64,000 bases of DNA, taken from Lutjanus erythropterus. Its lineage: Eukaryota; Chordata; Actinopteri; Lutjaniformes; Lutjanidae. Positions 26,001 through 37,799 of the stretch are shown here, piece by piece. Under the pieces are notes generated by a model. The model was given only the letters and a program-made list of their open reading frames with translations. It was not told where the DNA came from and ran no database searches. Position 1 is the stretch's first letter. Every line of letters starts with the position of its first letter. The position numbers and the translations under genes were made by a program. The stretch is taken from NCBI GenBank assembly GCA_020091685.1, contig CM034600.1, positions 3,732,837-3,796,836 on the forward strand, in the 5' to 3' direction.

Positions 26001-29000
26001 GCAATAGAGAAATTCTAAACTAGGTTTGATTGATTTTTCAACTGTTAAAGTCCCCAAAATCTAAGAGATCTGTATCAAGATTGTTCTTTATGCTTAAAAT
26101 AAATGACTATGTGACTATGCCAATGTATTTATTCTTAACCAATGGGCTATAATGTCACTATGCGACTCTAGTTAATTCCTGGATTATTATTACGTTTCAA
26201 AGTGGTGCCCCAACAGCAGGGGCCATTGAGGCAGGGTCTTGAAGATGAGATATGAAGCCCACTATTATGGTAAGCTTTTAATAAGTAGGGATGCATTGAT
26301 CAGATTGTCAGTATTGGTATCAGTCCGACACTGCCAAAATCACTGGTTCGATCCATTACCAGTAGGTAATGGGCCAAAACAAAAGATCAGTGAGACCTGT
26401 CAGCAGCGCTGTCATCATATCAGCTGTGTGTTATTTTAAGCTTGAGAAAGAAAAAAGCAAAACAACTGAGCGCTGAAAGTTCTGTGTGAAAAAGTTTAAA
26501 TAAAAAGAAGCAGCAGTATTGCATAACTGAGTCATGTTGTGGGCTGTGTATTTCTTCTTTCATGAGAGTACAATATTTGTTTCACAGTTTGAGCGTGATA
26601 CTTTTTAGATGTCTGAGTTAAGGATCCACAAATGTATTATTAACAGCTTAGCTGTTTCAGGGGAGAAAAGGGATGTCATTTGATTGGTCTTGGCAGATAC
26701 TCCAGGCTGCTGTATCAGTACCACCCCTAAAAAGTGTTATAGTCATCCCTATTAATGCAGTGCAACACTTTATTGAAAGCTTGTCTATAACTGTGTGATC
26801 TTGATGTAAACTTTTTAATACTCTGTGATATACAAAGAGAATTCTCATTTTGTGTTTGGTGTTCATTCGATACATTATAAAGCAAGGTATCGCATTATTA
26901 TATTACTGACTTCCTCCAATCCAAGCTAGATAGAGGTCTGAAGACAGGAAGTTATGACAAAAACAACAACTGACAGACTGAGAAGCGTGTAAAAAAGCTG
27001 ATATGACAACAAGAGAGAAACTAACATCAACTTTTTTCAATGGACCATTATGTCTTTGACAGCTGACTAATGGCCACTACGTTCTCCATTTACACAGACC
27101 TTAGCAAAAACAGTGTGGAGCAGGAAATAGCTCTTAATCACTCTCATCTATCAGTGAATCATAATGTGCAGCCTGGACTGGCCGGTATCATCTAGATTTT
27201 ATTGACTCCAAAGTGTGTCTGACACATATACTACTCACAAAGTAGCTAAAACAAGAAAGTATCACATGCATCCAAATGACGCTGTAGAAAGACAGATAAG
27301 ACCGACCTAAGACAGTTTGTGTTTTGAAAAGCACCAAGAGTACTGTTCCCAGCATGCTTTGCAGCCCCCATCAGCCTTAAAGAGACTCCAACACTGTTAA
27401 TCCACCTATGAACGGGCCTCTTCACTGCTGCCATGACAACCAGTAAACAGTGGACACCTCACTGCCAGCTCAATAGTCATCGGCACATTGTTCACAGATG
27501 GGGGTGAGGGGGTGAAGTGTAGGGGACACCCGCTGCTGTTGCTCAGTTGTATTGTTGCGTGTTGAAGCAATTTTAAAAATGCCGGGCATAAACAGAGTCC
27601 AGCAGTCCCCACACACACACACACACACACAGGCACAAACACTTAGCCCATTTTTCAGCAGTGAACAATACAACTCTAATGGCTGGTCAGTGATGTAGCG
27701 TTGATGCAGAAACAACAACAATGTGGGTATTATTCAAGAAGCAGACCACAACAATGCTACAACAGACACTCACAGGCTAACATCCATCCCTCGATCCATC
27801 CATCGAACCATCTGCGAAGCAGTGAATGAACAAAACCCACACAGCACCTAGCCTAGGGTATACGTAGCCTGGATTCAGTCTTCCAGACAAATAAAATGCA
27901 GTGCCAAAAATAGCCTCACATAACACGCATGGAATGAATTCTGCAGAGACCACACACGCACAAATCATGTCAGCTGAAATTGTCTGTCGGGAACCTGTTT
28001 ACAGTCACTGAGACTGGAGATTTTTATTAGCTCCAACACATTTCCCAGATATCTGTGTAATAGGATTTCACGGCACTATTCAATGCAGGCCAAGTTGTAA
28101 CAAACGTCAGCCTACTCTGCTGCTTTGTCTGAGGTCCTGCTCTTATGCAATAATGACCGATCACATCACGTCTGACCATCTAAGACATTTACATAATCCA
28201 TCAGTCGCCGTCTCAAAGGATATAGTAGTGGTCTAACATTATAGTTTGTTGTGACTCTGTCTCAGAGTCTGAAACTCTGGACTAGGTCGCTGTAGTGTAC
28301 TAAACACAAACTGGTTTAGTGGAGTTACTCAGCAGTCAAGAGCTGAAAACTGCGGTAGTGTTTCTCTGGTGTGACTAAGTGTGACGCCCCACTATGACCC
28401 CATGACTCTCCACTATGACCTTTATGCTGCTGATACTGTAACATGAAAGAGTGTAGTGTTGACTCATCTGATTAAAGAAAAGGAACATTTCTTTTTGATT
28501 TGATGCATTCTAGAGAACTCGAAAACTTCCTAGTACTACTACTACTACTACTTCAGAGTTCCTGTTTGTTAACTCGCTGTAAATCCATCTACCTGACTTC
28601 ATGAAGACAATGGCCGCATGCATGGAAGCACACATTATTACATGCATTATCACAATATCTGGTGATTAATTTCATTGTTGACAACTAATGGGTTAATTGA
28701 CTCTTGCTCTACTTGCCAAAGAAACATCAGTTTGTCACAGTCAGCCAAGATTTTTGTTTACATTTAATGTCATGCACCTGGAACACTTGGAGGTCAGAAG
28801 GTGGAAATTTCATCTGGAAAATTTCAATCTCAGACTTTGACTTGAACGCAGCAATATAAGAACTCAAATAGTCTGCTAAATGAAATCATTTTTTCATCTT
28901 CTGTCTGACATCATGTTGTCAAGAGAGCAGACTTTAAAGATTTGAGATACTTGGGACATAAACAAACAGTGCTTAGTGCTCAGTGCTGGCACTTGGCCTG

Positions 29001-32000
29001 ACACACCTCAACATAGAGAAGCCATTAACTCACTATAGAGCCATCACTAGAGATAATAACTAGTGTCTGCAGATATATAATAAATTATCTACAAGCTGCC
29101 AATTTGCTGCATCCGCACACTGCAGAGCCTTTTAAGCTGGGACCAACTGGTGCTTAGCAGTAAGATGAGGGGGGGCAGACAAATCAGGAGGGAAAACGGA
29201 GTCTGAGGGCAGTGGGGTCTACAGGGGGTTGTGGCTGCATTAGCGTGCGTCTTCTGCCTTTGTTCTATCTTTCCTGAAAGACAGTGCATGTGTGAGTGCA
29301 TGACTGATGTGTGATGCCTGCCTGCTTGCTTGCATGACTGTGTTCGCATGTGTTTTTGTGAGTGTGTGAGCAGCAGTGAGCCCAGCGTGGGGCTAGTGTC
29401 TGGAGCGTGTAATTGAAACACGGTCCCATGCAGCGCTACACAGTGACCCCACTAATCTCCTCCTGACAAAGTGGCTTAGCTTGCATAGGGTCATATGGCA
29501 CAGCGAGACAGCTTAAACACAACAGAGCGCGCGGCCCGACCTGCCCTGGCCAGCAGACCCTGGGGTCTTCCCTGCATTCAACAGGTCGCACTCGACACAC
29601 TCATTAGTTAAGGGTTGACTTCAAAAATCAATGCACTTAGGTTATTTTTACATATATATCAGAGCTGCAACCATTAGTTGATCACAACAAAATTACTAGT
29701 TTTTAGAATTTTCTACTTTTCTACATGTATGACATGTATGACATTAAATAAAGAGTCTTTTAAGAGTCTGGACTGTTGATTGAACAAAAGAAGCAACCTG
29801 ATGATGTGATTTTGGGCTCTGGGGAATTGTCATGAGCATTTCTCACAGTTTTTTGACAATTTATGAATGACACTAATATTAATATGTCTAACTCTAAAGA
29901 GCATGTGCTGTATGCAGTCTTATGCTAATCTGTAAACATGTGCAAACAATGACGACTACCAAAACTTCTACTTCTAAACTACGACACCAGAACTTTAAAT
30001 GACAGAGGACTTGCGTATGACACCATATATTGTATTATCATGATTACAGGTAATAGGTATACCAGAGTCAATGTGGAAGTAAGAAAAAACAGCAGTATTG
30101 TATGCAACAAGTGTATGTGTTGAATGTGTCAGCATCACACAGCAAAAACAGACCTCTCATTTGAGAAAAAAAAAACCTGAAAATATTCAACTATTCTGGA
30201 GAGATTGTTTTTGGAAACAAACACTGGTTCTCAGTGGGGTCACTGACCTTTAGCTATGTGGGTCACACAGAGACACCAAAGGACATAGCTAGAGGACAGG
30301 CGTGTTGAATAGTTGGTTTGAAATAACAGCTCAATGAGGACAAAATACATGGGCACAGGCAACCTAAAAACACTGAAACAGAAAGGTGATAATGGGGTCT
30401 TTTATGATTTTTATCTTTTTGATTATGTAGACAAAATACACAAAGCTTAATAACATACTTTCCTGCTCAGCAGTCTACCGCATATTTCTATGCTGCACTA
30501 TTTGAAGCCAACACAAGACCTTTGTTTGTGTTTCCATAGAAAAACAGATCTGATGTAACAAAGAGGAAACTGGGACTCCATGCTTACCTTTCCTCTGCAG
30601 GAACAGCCTGAGTAGAGGGCTTGCAGTGGAGATGGCTTTGTGGTAGTTGTCATCGTTGTTGATGGGCAGCAGGTCACCATGCACGTCGGCGTAGCCCACC
30701 AACAACTCCACGTTGGGGATGCGATGAACATGCTGCAAGAGGCCGTAGAATTCATCAAAGCGACCTGGCTTCGACCGATCCAGCGAGAACCGACGAAACT
30801 CTGCACCAAACTGGGATGGAGGCAGACAGGCAAAGACGCGTGAGCACAATCATACAAACACACATGGGGTGTAAGGGAGAAACAACTGATTATTTAAAGA
30901 GACAGTTCAGCCCAAAATCAAAAATGCACATTTTTCTCCTGGCCTGGGGTGTTTTTGGTGTGAGGTGCGGAGTTTTAAGAATATCAGCTGTAGAGATGTC
31001 TGCCATCTGTAAGATACACTGGAACAAAATGGCACTCAGCTTGTGGCACTTAAAGCACAAAAAAAATACATTTGAAAAATTCAAAGCCAGTGTCTCTTTC
31101 CAAAAATAATGAGAAGACCCAAGAAGTCAAAAAGAAGTAGTTCCTCTATATTCTAAAGTAGTTGTGATAGATTCTACTCCAGAAAAAAAATATATTTTGG
31201 GATGAACTGTCCCTTTAAGAGCCAAAGAAAGAGTGGGATAGCTGAGATGTAGTACAAAATCGTTTGCTTGCAATGCATGCACGCAATATTAGGGAACATC
31301 TATTTAAAGGGTCTGAGATTTGGAGCTAAGAGTGAACACTGTTCTGGTAGCCTAGCTAATTTCAAAAGCACTGTAGGCTGTATGTAAGAGTCTGTCATCC
31401 ATGTGGACAAGCTAGCACGCCACATGTGATGAATAATTAATGTAGATTTTGTGATGTGTGAATCATCTCTGTTTTTGTGTTTATGGGTGCAATAAGTTGA
31501 AGACTGAATAGCACTGTGTAATAAAGCTGCCTGACAGAATCTTGGGTATGCAGTTGTGTTTTCAGAACACATGCATTCCCACAAAATATGCTGCTGGCCT
31601 GTGGGTGACACAGTAATAAGTATGGTCTGACCGGATCAATGACTGCAGATGCCTAATCTTTAGGCAACTGTTGAGCTGAGACAGAGCACAATGTCCCATT
31701 GGTGGTGGTGATGAGAAGTACCAAATGTTGTGGTTACTGTTGCCCGGCACTAACAAAAGATGATCTACAATGCACTGCTAACCTGGACGCTCATCAACTT
31801 ATTCATGAGTGCAAAGGAGAATTTTATTAATTAAAGACAAGGAAACAACACAGGTCCCCCACATTAAAACATTCGAAGATGACACATTTCAAATGGTCCT
31901 GGACTGCTCGGTTTGGGAAGGAGCTGAAGAAAGTAAAACAATAAGTTGGTCTATATTATAGTGCATTCATGTGGTCACAGAATAATGAGAAAAATTTTAT

Positions 32001-34733
32001 CCTTACTGGGAAGTCGGACCAACAACTCAGAAAGTCACAGAGAATCTTCTTACATGAGTTCCCAAGTTGCTGACATCATATACACAGAAATATGGTGGAA
32101 GAGATAACTTTTTATTAATTCATATATTGCATATCATTTTTGGTCACATGTAATTTCTAATACTATATAACCATTATTTACCACATAGAGTGACTTAGAT
32201 TAATTAAAAATGTTATTTATTAGCATTAACCCTGACAACAAGTCCCCTACTCTACACAAGTACCCTCTACTTTTAGTAACACCCACACTGTTCTTACTTT
32301 TGGACTTAAAAGCACATGAACACACTGAAGTCGGAATAACAACTTCTCAACTCAGAAACTGGGACCATCTGAGGAGCACCTGATTGCACCATTATTACTT
32401 GGCGTAAAACGGTTGGGAGGGAATTAAACAGACAGCTCACCCCAAAAATCAAATTTACATATTTTTCCTCTCACTTGTAGCGCTTTTTATCCATATAGAT
32501 TGTTTTGGTGTGAGTGGCTGAGTTTTGCAGATATCTACCTTCTCTCAGTTTCAATCAATTTATTTATTTATCAAGGCACACAGGTAATAGACGTATAAAG
32601 TTCCCTCAAAACTGCCCAAACATTTTCTCACTTTCTGCCCTAATGTTCTCACTCTATGCTGTTTCTGTTGTTGTCAATGCTGCAACTGAACAACACACCT
32701 GTTAAATGATTGGTTGTTAATGCATCACTCGTAGCACACTCCAGGGAGTATTCGTTATGTGCTTTCATGGCAATTTGCACCTAAGTGAAATTACTGAACA
32801 TTTTGTTGAACAATTTTCTTATTGCTATTGATAAAGTGTCAACTGCCAATTTATTTGTCACTATTGTTTTATTTCCCAGGCCTATCATGACCTGGTTACT
32901 CAAGATGATCCACAGAACTACTTTCTTTCTACTGAACTACACTCAACAACCATATCACCACAGATGGAAGCATGCATCTACTCATGGATGAGAGGTCACA
33001 GCTCAGTCGACTAGAAGGTTTATGTTTACATCCTACACTGTCACGAGTGCAACTCTCTTTTCCATGAGTAGACACATACTTCCTTATGCACAGTGATACC
33101 ACTGGCATTTGGTAGAAGGAAAATAGTTCCAACATGAAACTGCTTACAAAAGCCATGTTTCTTCCCAAAGTACACAGACCTTTTAGTCCCAGTAACTACT
33201 TTTCAAGGAACTAAAAGGTTCCATCAACTTCCTGTTGTCTGTGTTTCCTCCATGATCTAAAGGCACGAGAGGAGTATGCAAATTAGTCTGCTGACAAGAA
33301 AAAGTGATGGCTATTTTTACATGTCATTTTTGTGTGTGACTACACAACAACAATGAAAGCTATAAAGGGAAAAACATATCATTATTTGTGTACTGATGTT
33401 GAGATTGATATGTCAAAGCACAATGAATAAAAAACAAACGGTTGCGGTTACACATCCTTAAAAATAGTTGCTGAAATAAAATGTTGCCAGTACTTGACCA
33501 ATGAGAAACGTTCAGTGCCGTGCTGCAAGCCCAACTCCCAAAATCTTGTACTTTTGGTATGCATTGCCTCCCTGACAGGGACTGTTTGGGGGGTAAAATT
33601 ATGTCATGGGAACTTAATTTAGACCGTGGTTCCTTTGGTGGAAACAAGTTCCTCCAAAGGTTCCCAGTCCCTGCGAAAAGTCACTATGGTGGAAACGCAG
33701 CTAAGGTCTGTGGATTATCTTGAGTAACCCTGTCATGGTTGTCATGATGAAAGAGATACTGCTAAGTTTTTCAAATGTATTGTTTCCAGCACTTTGAGCA
33801 CCACAAGTTGAGTGCCATCTAGTTCCACAATGTTTGAGAAGCAGACATCTCTGCAACTGATATCTCAAAAAATCTGCAACTCACAGCAAAATAATATAGA
33901 TGGATAAATAGCACTACAGGTGAGAGAAAGAATATGTATTTATGATTTTAGGGTGAAGTGTCCCTTTAAAATGTAAGTGTTGACTAAAGAAGTAGTGGCA
34001 CTAGCAAATAGGTTTGTGTCAACAAATGTAGCTATATGAACTAGTTTTGAGCAGCAGAAAAGGCCTAAGGCGCCATTCCTCTGCATGTGTGTATAATCAT
34101 GCCACAGGCAGTCCTTTCGCGGAAGGAGCCATGAGCCTCTCTGTCGCAGGCCGTATGACACCTGTACGCACAGGAAAATAACATGAAAAGCAGCTTTTAA
34201 CAGGTCATACCGGGCTAATCTGACACAGAAAAACGTCTTGTAACTTATGTAAACTTGCCTTGTGGTTATGCTGAAACGAAAACTTGACTGAAACTTGGAG
34301 TCAATATTTGTTAAATGAGCAGGGGGGAGCGGCGGAGGAGGCTGTGACAGGTGACACTGGCTCACTGCGGCGTCAGCTGACAACAACCTCCGCCTTCAAA
34401 CTTAACTCGCTAGCTATCAAACTTGTCACAAGAATCAAACGACAACACGTTTAAAATCTAAGTTTTAAGTATGGCGAGCCGCTAGCGAGCTAGTCAGAAT
34501 AATAACACCTGTGTTAGCTAGTTAATCTTTAGCTTGTGTCTGTCTAATTTGTGCGACATCATAACTTGCTATCAAGCCACTTAGCAGGCTAAATTAGCCA
34601 GCGGGAGAGTTCACACTACAAACATAGCGGGCAAACTGACGGAGAAGTGTCCGTATGGAGCTAACATTACCTTGCTCTTCACCTCCACGGCACTCAGTGA
34701 ACGGTTGCTCGGCACACGGTGGTTTTTGTTCAT
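7146..34733 (-). CDS. pard6b: PARD6B, PAR6-beta cell polarity scaffold (complete coding region, 3 exons)
   Basis: The exons join to about 408 residues: 34733-34671, 30810-30588, 8086-7146. PAR6 proteins bridge atypical PKC, CDC42-GTP and PAR3 at the apical cortex and tight junctions. The PB1 domain is at about residues 16-95, with a conserved lysine at 19 in VEVKSK, the basic side that pairs with aPKC. The semi-CRIB is at about 134-151 ([18 protein letters not shown]), and the PDZ is at about 157-250 with the carboxylate loop PLGFYI at 169-174. The C-terminus is GTVITL. PB1 wording such as [17 protein letters not shown] and NDDNYHKA points to PAR6B over PAR6A/PAR6G as I recall them. Human PAR6B is about 372 residues; the extra length lies in the glycine/serine-rich tail after the PDZ. 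All splice borders are GT/AG, and the joins keep frame, including a split glutamate codon between exons 2 and 3. Confidence 0.96.
8690..9200. repeat. Interspersed repeat, family G copy 1
   Basis: The block CAGCAACTGTCCAATCA with flanking CTCC, then CAAGCTTTACATTTCTCTACATG and AGAGGCTCCGAG, recurs with changes at 21005-21110. The start TTAAAGGACTAGTCTGCC is roughly the inverse of the end of the second copy. Borders are approximate and there is no coding sequence. Confidence 0.55.
9250..12183. other. Intron DNA, nothing recognised
   Basis: Apart from a (CA)11 microsatellite at 11857-11878, I see no gene, RNA or element that I can name. Open frames here of up to about 135 codons show no recognisable domain. 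Confidence 0.5.
11857..11878. repeat. (CA)n microsatellite
   Basis: Eleven CA units. Confidence 0.9.
12192..13395. mobile_element. Non-autonomous hAT-type element, about 1.2 kb
   Basis: The left end AGGGCTGCAGCTATTAATTC and the right end ...GTTTCTGCCCT are imperfect inverted repeats of the common hAT type. The 8-base direct repeat AGTACACT flanks it at 12184-12191 and 13396-13403, the target-site length expected for hAT. No transposase frame is present. ACTGAAGTA / AGTAAAAGT text at about 12385-12415 and 12720-12770 suggests another small element inserted inside. Confidence 0.8.
13404..15240. other. Intron DNA with a probable interspersed repeat
   Basis: GGTAACACTTTACATTAAGG at 13444 resembles a common fish repeat end, and TGGTAACAG recurs at about 13621. 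A (TA)n patch lies near 13540. No coding signal is visible. Confidence 0.4.
15250..16035 (+). pseudogene. L2-like LINE remnant (reverse transcriptase and 3' end)
   Basis: Around 15290-15330 the plus strand reads [14 protein letters not shown], the conserved STGAPQG motif of reverse transcriptases in L2/Rex-type LINEs (usually followed by CVLSP). Near 15770-15850 it reads [21 protein letters not shown], which resembles the C-terminus of such ORFs. The frame is broken between these parts and the catalytic section is missing, so this is a decayed 5'-truncated copy. Confidence 0.6.
16036..17480. other. Intron DNA, nothing recognised
   Basis: No gene or clear element is seen. Short CA runs lie at about 16655-16690. 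Confidence 0.45.
17481..18577. mobile_element. Inverted-repeat element, family A copy 3
   Basis: The start GAATAGTTTGGATAG and the end GACCTATCCCTTTAAA match the ends of family A, with the TTGTATGAGGTACTT / AAGTATTTCATACAACCCC pair just inside. CAGCAGTACATTGCTTAGCT at about 18428 is shared with copy 2 (about 6829). No transposase is present. Confidence 0.7.
18617..18862. mobile_element. Palindromic element, family D copy 1
   Basis: The left end AGACCTTTTTCAAAGCAGC and the right end GCTGTGAAAAAAAGTCTTT form an inverted repeat. The inner text (TTAATGTTCCATTTAG, then GGTAACACCTGTGTTTACAC) recurs in part at 37468-37680 and 40310-40393. Confidence 0.65.
18863..20920. other. Intron DNA with purine/pyrimidine-skewed tracts
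   Basis: 19200-19640 is purine-rich and 20040-20275 pyrimidine-rich on the plus strand, with no perfect short repeat. On the minus strand 20400-20835 begins at an acceptor-like TTTTTTCTTCCAG and stays open for about 64 codons, but I recognise no domain and leave it uncalled. Confidence 0.4.
20930..21782. repeat. Interspersed repeat, family G copy 2
   Basis: It shares CAGCAACTGTCCAATCA and GTAAAGCTTTGGATTTCACTA with the copy at 8690-9200. The right end ...GAACTTATCCTTTAA is roughly inverse to the left end of that copy. Borders are approximate. Confidence 0.5.
21783..26285. other. Intron DNA; pyrimidine-rich block and low-grade repeats
   Basis: 23640-24570 is strongly C/T-rich on the plus strand (CTCCCTCC, TCTCTC words), so the pard6b pre-mRNA is purine-rich there. 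23030-23340 holds GATACGATACGTATCACGAT and related words that resemble the end of a common fish hAT element. 25570-25930 begins with TTTATTGTCATTAAAGG and a poly-A run and may be the 3' end of a LINE in reverse orientation. None carries a gene I can support. Confidence 0.4.
26286..26751. mobile_element. Short hAT-like element
   Basis: The left end TAGGGATGCATTGATC and the right end ...AGTCATCCCTA are inverted repeats. Flanks TTAATAAG and TTAATGCA share the first five bases and could be a decayed 8-base target duplication. There is no coding capacity. Confidence 0.5.
26752..29655. other. Intron DNA, nothing recognised
   Basis: Microsatellites only: (CA)n at 27610-27630 and (ACT)n at about 28532-28551. 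29420-29600 is GC-richer and looks less repetitive than its surroundings, but I cannot tell whether it is conserved. Confidence 0.4.
29660..29885. mobile_element. Degenerate hAT-family remnant
   Basis: GAGCTGCAACCATTAGTTGAT at the left, then ACAAAAGAAGCAA and TTTTGGGCTCTGGGGAATTG, follow the order of a common fish hAT repeat. The same order (GGACAAAAGAA, then GAAGACGTCACTATGGGC) is seen at the right edge of the window. Confidence 0.5.
30588..30810 (-). CDS. pard6b: pard6b coding exon 2 (PB1 domain)
   Basis: This exon has 223 bases, 74 codons plus one base. The acceptor is CTCCATCCCAG at 30811 and the donor GTAAGC at 30587. It encodes most of the PB1 domain, from [14 protein letters not shown] through [14 protein letters not shown] to LLRLFLQRK. 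Open frames extending on either side are intron. Confidence 0.97.
30894..31218. mobile_element. Inverted-repeat element, family B copy 2
   Basis: The ends are TTAAAGAGACAGTTCAGCCC and GGGATGAACTGTCCCTTTAA. It sits only 84 bases upstream of the exon 2 acceptor in intron 1, where it could overlap branch-point territory. No coding sequence is present. Confidence 0.8.
31219..32423. other. pard6b intron 1 DNA, nothing recognised
   Basis: I see no gene or clear element here. Confidence 0.45.
32424..33969. mobile_element. Family B copy 3, enlarged by nested insertions
   Basis: The outer ends (ACAGACAGCTCACCCCAAAA and GGGTGAAGTGTCCCTTTAA) match family B, but the copy is about 1.5 kb where others are 0.3-0.5 kb. 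Inside lies a palindromic piece bounded by CTACTCATGGATGAGAGG and CTTTTCCATGAGTAGA at about 32976-33072. A second piece at about 33175-33705 has AGTCCCAGTAACTAC at one end and AAAGTCACTATGGTGGAAAC at the other, typical of another fish element. Confidence 0.6.
33970..34670 (-). other. pard6b: pard6b intron 1, proximal part
   Basis: No gene is seen. GC content and CpG rise toward the first exon, with GCTAGC/GCTAGCTAG words as in the arfgef2 promoter region. Confidence 0.5.
34671..34733 (-). CDS. pard6b: pard6b coding exon 1
   Basis: The exon has 21 codons, [21 protein letters not shown] minus nothing, then donor GTAATG at 34670. The start matches the PAR6 N-terminus (MN...VEVKSK before FGAEFRRF). 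This exon is too short to stand out as an open frame and was found by the PB1 domain join. Confidence 0.93.
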
Positions 34734-35170
34734 GTTTCGCTAGCAGCGGGACCGCCGCCAAACCACACACTCGCTCCTGCTGCTCCTGCTGCTGCCGCCG
34801 CTGCTCTGTATCCAAAATCCGAATATGTGTATGTCCGCCAGTTATTTTTCCACACTGTCCCACGACTTCTCGATGTCCAACCGTTTGTCTCTCCAAGAAT
34901 GCGACAGCGGCTGCCAACCAGCCCAGCTCAGCCTGTAAACTTATCTCCTCTCATACTTGCCGCTGCCTGGGTAGCTACACCACTACTGACTACTGTAGTG
35001 TCTGTACCTCTGACCATGACACTCTACCTCCCTCTCTCTCTCTCTCTCTCTCTGTGCCTGGAGAGCTGGCGACACCTCACTTCAAAATAAAAGACAGCCT
35101 CTGGCTTTCTCTCACCTTCGACTTCAAAATAAGAGCCCACTATCTTCCAGCCCTGTCCTGAGACTTTGAA
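34734..35170 (-). promoter_or_regulatory. pard6b: pard6b 5' leader and probable promoter
   Basis: This GC- and CpG-rich stretch lies just upstream of the start codon and includes GCTGCT/CCGCCG words at 34775-34805. A (CT)n run lies at 35032-35053. The transcription start cannot be placed from sequence alone. Confidence 0.5.
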
Positions 35171-35194
35171 ATCAAAGAACATATATTTTTATTA

Positions 35195-35200
35195 ATAATG

Positions 35201-35235
<35 letters not shown>

Positions 35236-35236
35236 T
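35195..35236. repeat. (AAT)n microsatellite
   Basis: About fourteen ATA/AAT units. Confidence 0.9.
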
Positions 35237-37465
35237 TAGTTTATATATTTACTCATTTAATCAATATTTAATAATTTAATCATTGAGTTTATTTTATTTA
35301 ATATTAATGTAATATTTTAGCAAGACATTTCACACAAATGTTTTTAAAAACTATAGTAGCTGCATTTGCATATGCAAAATGCAATAATGCAATAATACTC
35401 TATAAAAATATACTCTATAACTCTATGTACTCTATACTCTATATACTCTATAAAAATATGTGAAATGTTGCGAAATTGAAGTAGCCCTATATCTTTATAA
35501 ATATATGCACCATAATTCCTTTTTTGATTTTATTTTATTTTATTTGTTCTTTATTGATTTCATTACTTATTGTTGTCTGTAATTTTCCTTTTTATTTGAT
35601 ATTGGTGTGACTTCCTCACTTTTTTGTTTGTTTGTTTTTGTTGTTTTTTGTGTGAAAAGTATTGTCTTGAATTTTACATGTGCCTTTTTTAGTCTACAGT
35701 ACCATTGGTTAATAAGTTTGGTTTTTTAAAGTCGTGCATTAAAATTTAACTTAAGTAAAAGCACAAAAGTATGAGCATCAAAATATAAAGTACCAAACCT
35801 AGAAGTAATTTGAAGTAAGAAGTTAATTTTAATATCCCATTTCAGAATAGTTTATGTCAGATTATTTTATTATGATTACTACTACATTCATGTGTACATG
35901 ACTGGCAGTTTGTCAATTAATATGTAGTCTTATATCAAATAAATGTAGTTGAGCAAAAAGTACAATATTTGCCTCAGAAATGTAGCATTTTCTGCTCTGT
36001 AATAATATGGAAGAAAGTGAGAAAAAGAGTAGAAAAGGATCATAAACAAGTAAAATACAAATACCTAAAATTTGCACTTAACTGCAGTATTTAAGTAAAT
36101 ACACTTAATTTCGTTCCTCCGCTGAGAGAGACTGTGTCCTCACAAAGGCTCTCATCTGTGCTCCAAATAGCTAGATGAACAATAGAACAGGAAAATCTTA
36201 TTTAAGATTTTTAAAGTGACTCTTAGGTCTCTGTAAATAATGTTATAAAGAGTACAGTCTAAATCAGCTCTATATGAAAATTGCCTTGAGATAACTTCTG
36301 TTATGTATGGTGCTCAATAAACAAAACTGACGTGACTTAAATTTCATTTATCCAGCAAATTTCATCTGAGTGAATATTGTCATGATTTGGTTAATGACTG
36401 CATTACCATCAGTGATTAAAGTAGCGATGTTCAAACATTATCTCACTGTGTTTAGTGTTAGTGAAATGATTATGACATGATGAAAATGGAACAACCCAAA
36501 TTTTGTTGGAGACCTTAGAAACCCATTTTATTGTTCTTTTTAGTGATTCCCTAAACAATCGAAATTACCTTTGAGCCTAAATAACAAAACCTCATTGGTG
36601 ATTCACATAATAAGGCTATCAATAATAATCAAAACGGTCTTACTGGGAGGGCTGCTCTCGTTCCTTTTTTATTTCTCACTGCAAAATATTGCAATGGTGT
36701 GCAAAAGTGTAAAACCACAACAAAAACACATTTGGTATGATATTACACCAAGTATGATATCGTTTGTTGATCGTTTACACATAATGTGGGGGAACTGGTA
36801 CAATAAGTATTAATTAAGATTAGGATAAATTAATCACTATGATGTCAAAAATAGATAAAAAATATATAGAGACAATGTTTGTGTCTAGTTGTGTTACAGA
36901 TGACTGCAGCTTGTTTCTTATTGTATAGTGACATCTTCTGGCCAAAAGCCATATAGGCCCACTGCTGCTGGCTACCAGCCCAGTGTATGTGTACATATAC
37001 AGTATGTTAGTCCAATATGACCCACAATTGTGCAGCAACAAGGTGGTACACAAAAGGATGCCCTGTAGTCAGTGGTCATCATAAAGCATCAATATCAATG
37101 AAACCCAGTTCTATGGATTGATGTCATGTTTTCCTTCAATACTATTGTAAATTATATCAGTGTTTATCTGATACTGTGGCACAGTGATTTTCAAACCTTT
37201 TGTACCTTAGGCACACCAAAGATCAAGCCAAAATCTCAAGACACACCTGTATTCATATCTGAACAAAACACTTCTTATCTCTCTTATCATTCAGTAAACC
37301 TTTTTTTTATTTACTAGTGCCAAATAAAATTTGACACACGACTAAATTACAAAGTATTTATTAAATAATTAATTTGAAACTTAAATTTAAAATTGCATTG
37401 AAGCATGCATTTAAACTAGACAGGTCACAAAATCTTTCAGAATTGAAAGAGGCAGAGACAGACAA
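35237..37465. other. AT-rich intergenic DNA with an interspersed repeat
   Basis: 35735-36121 carries TTAACTTAAGTAAAAGCAC on the left and GCAGTATTTAAGTAAATACA on the right. This matches the family E repeat at 46486-47346, in which tracts of AAGTA/TACTT mark both ends. No gene is seen. Confidence 0.45.
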
Positions 37466-37467
37466 TA

Positions 37468-37680
37468 ATAGACCTTTTTCACAGCAGCAATATGATATGA
37501 AATAGTAGGAGGTGTAACCAGTGATACTGAGGTTCCATTCAATTTGGTATAGCAGAGGCTTTTTTCAGTGAGCTAATGTGCACAGTAGCAGCATCCTGAC
37601 TCTGTTTGACCTGAATGTAATGGAATTAATATCATTAATAACACTTGTGTTTACTCTACAATTTAATGTTGAAAAAGGTC
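37468..37680. mobile_element. Palindromic element, family D copy 2
   Basis: The left end is AGACCTTTTTCACAGCAGC and the right end TTGAAAAAGGTC. The middle shares AACACTTGTGTTTAC with copy 1. A further half copy ending CTGCCATGAAAAAGGTCTC lies at 40310-40393. Confidence 0.6.
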
Positions 37681-37799
37681 ATGAAAGAGGTCTGTTCCAT
37701 CCATTTAGCAGACGGCAAAAACTGGGGTCCGCTTCGACAGAAAATCTTTAGAGGAATTTCTGAAAATTTGAATCATAACTTTATTGTATAGTTCTATAT

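Larger units (their letters stand above)
8087..30587 (-). other. pard6b: pard6b intron 2 (about 22.5 kb)
   Basis: This is bounded by the exon 2 donor (GTAAGC) and the exon 3 acceptor (TTCTGCAG). It holds transposon relics and pyrimidine/purine-skewed tracts, described separately. I find no nested protein gene with a recognisable product. Confidence 0.9.

Noticed and set aside
34655-35161. 168-codon plus-strand cysteine-rich frame across pard6b exon 1
   Set aside because: It is antisense to the pard6b first exon and GC-rich leader. CTG/CTC repeats give cysteine and serine runs with no known family.
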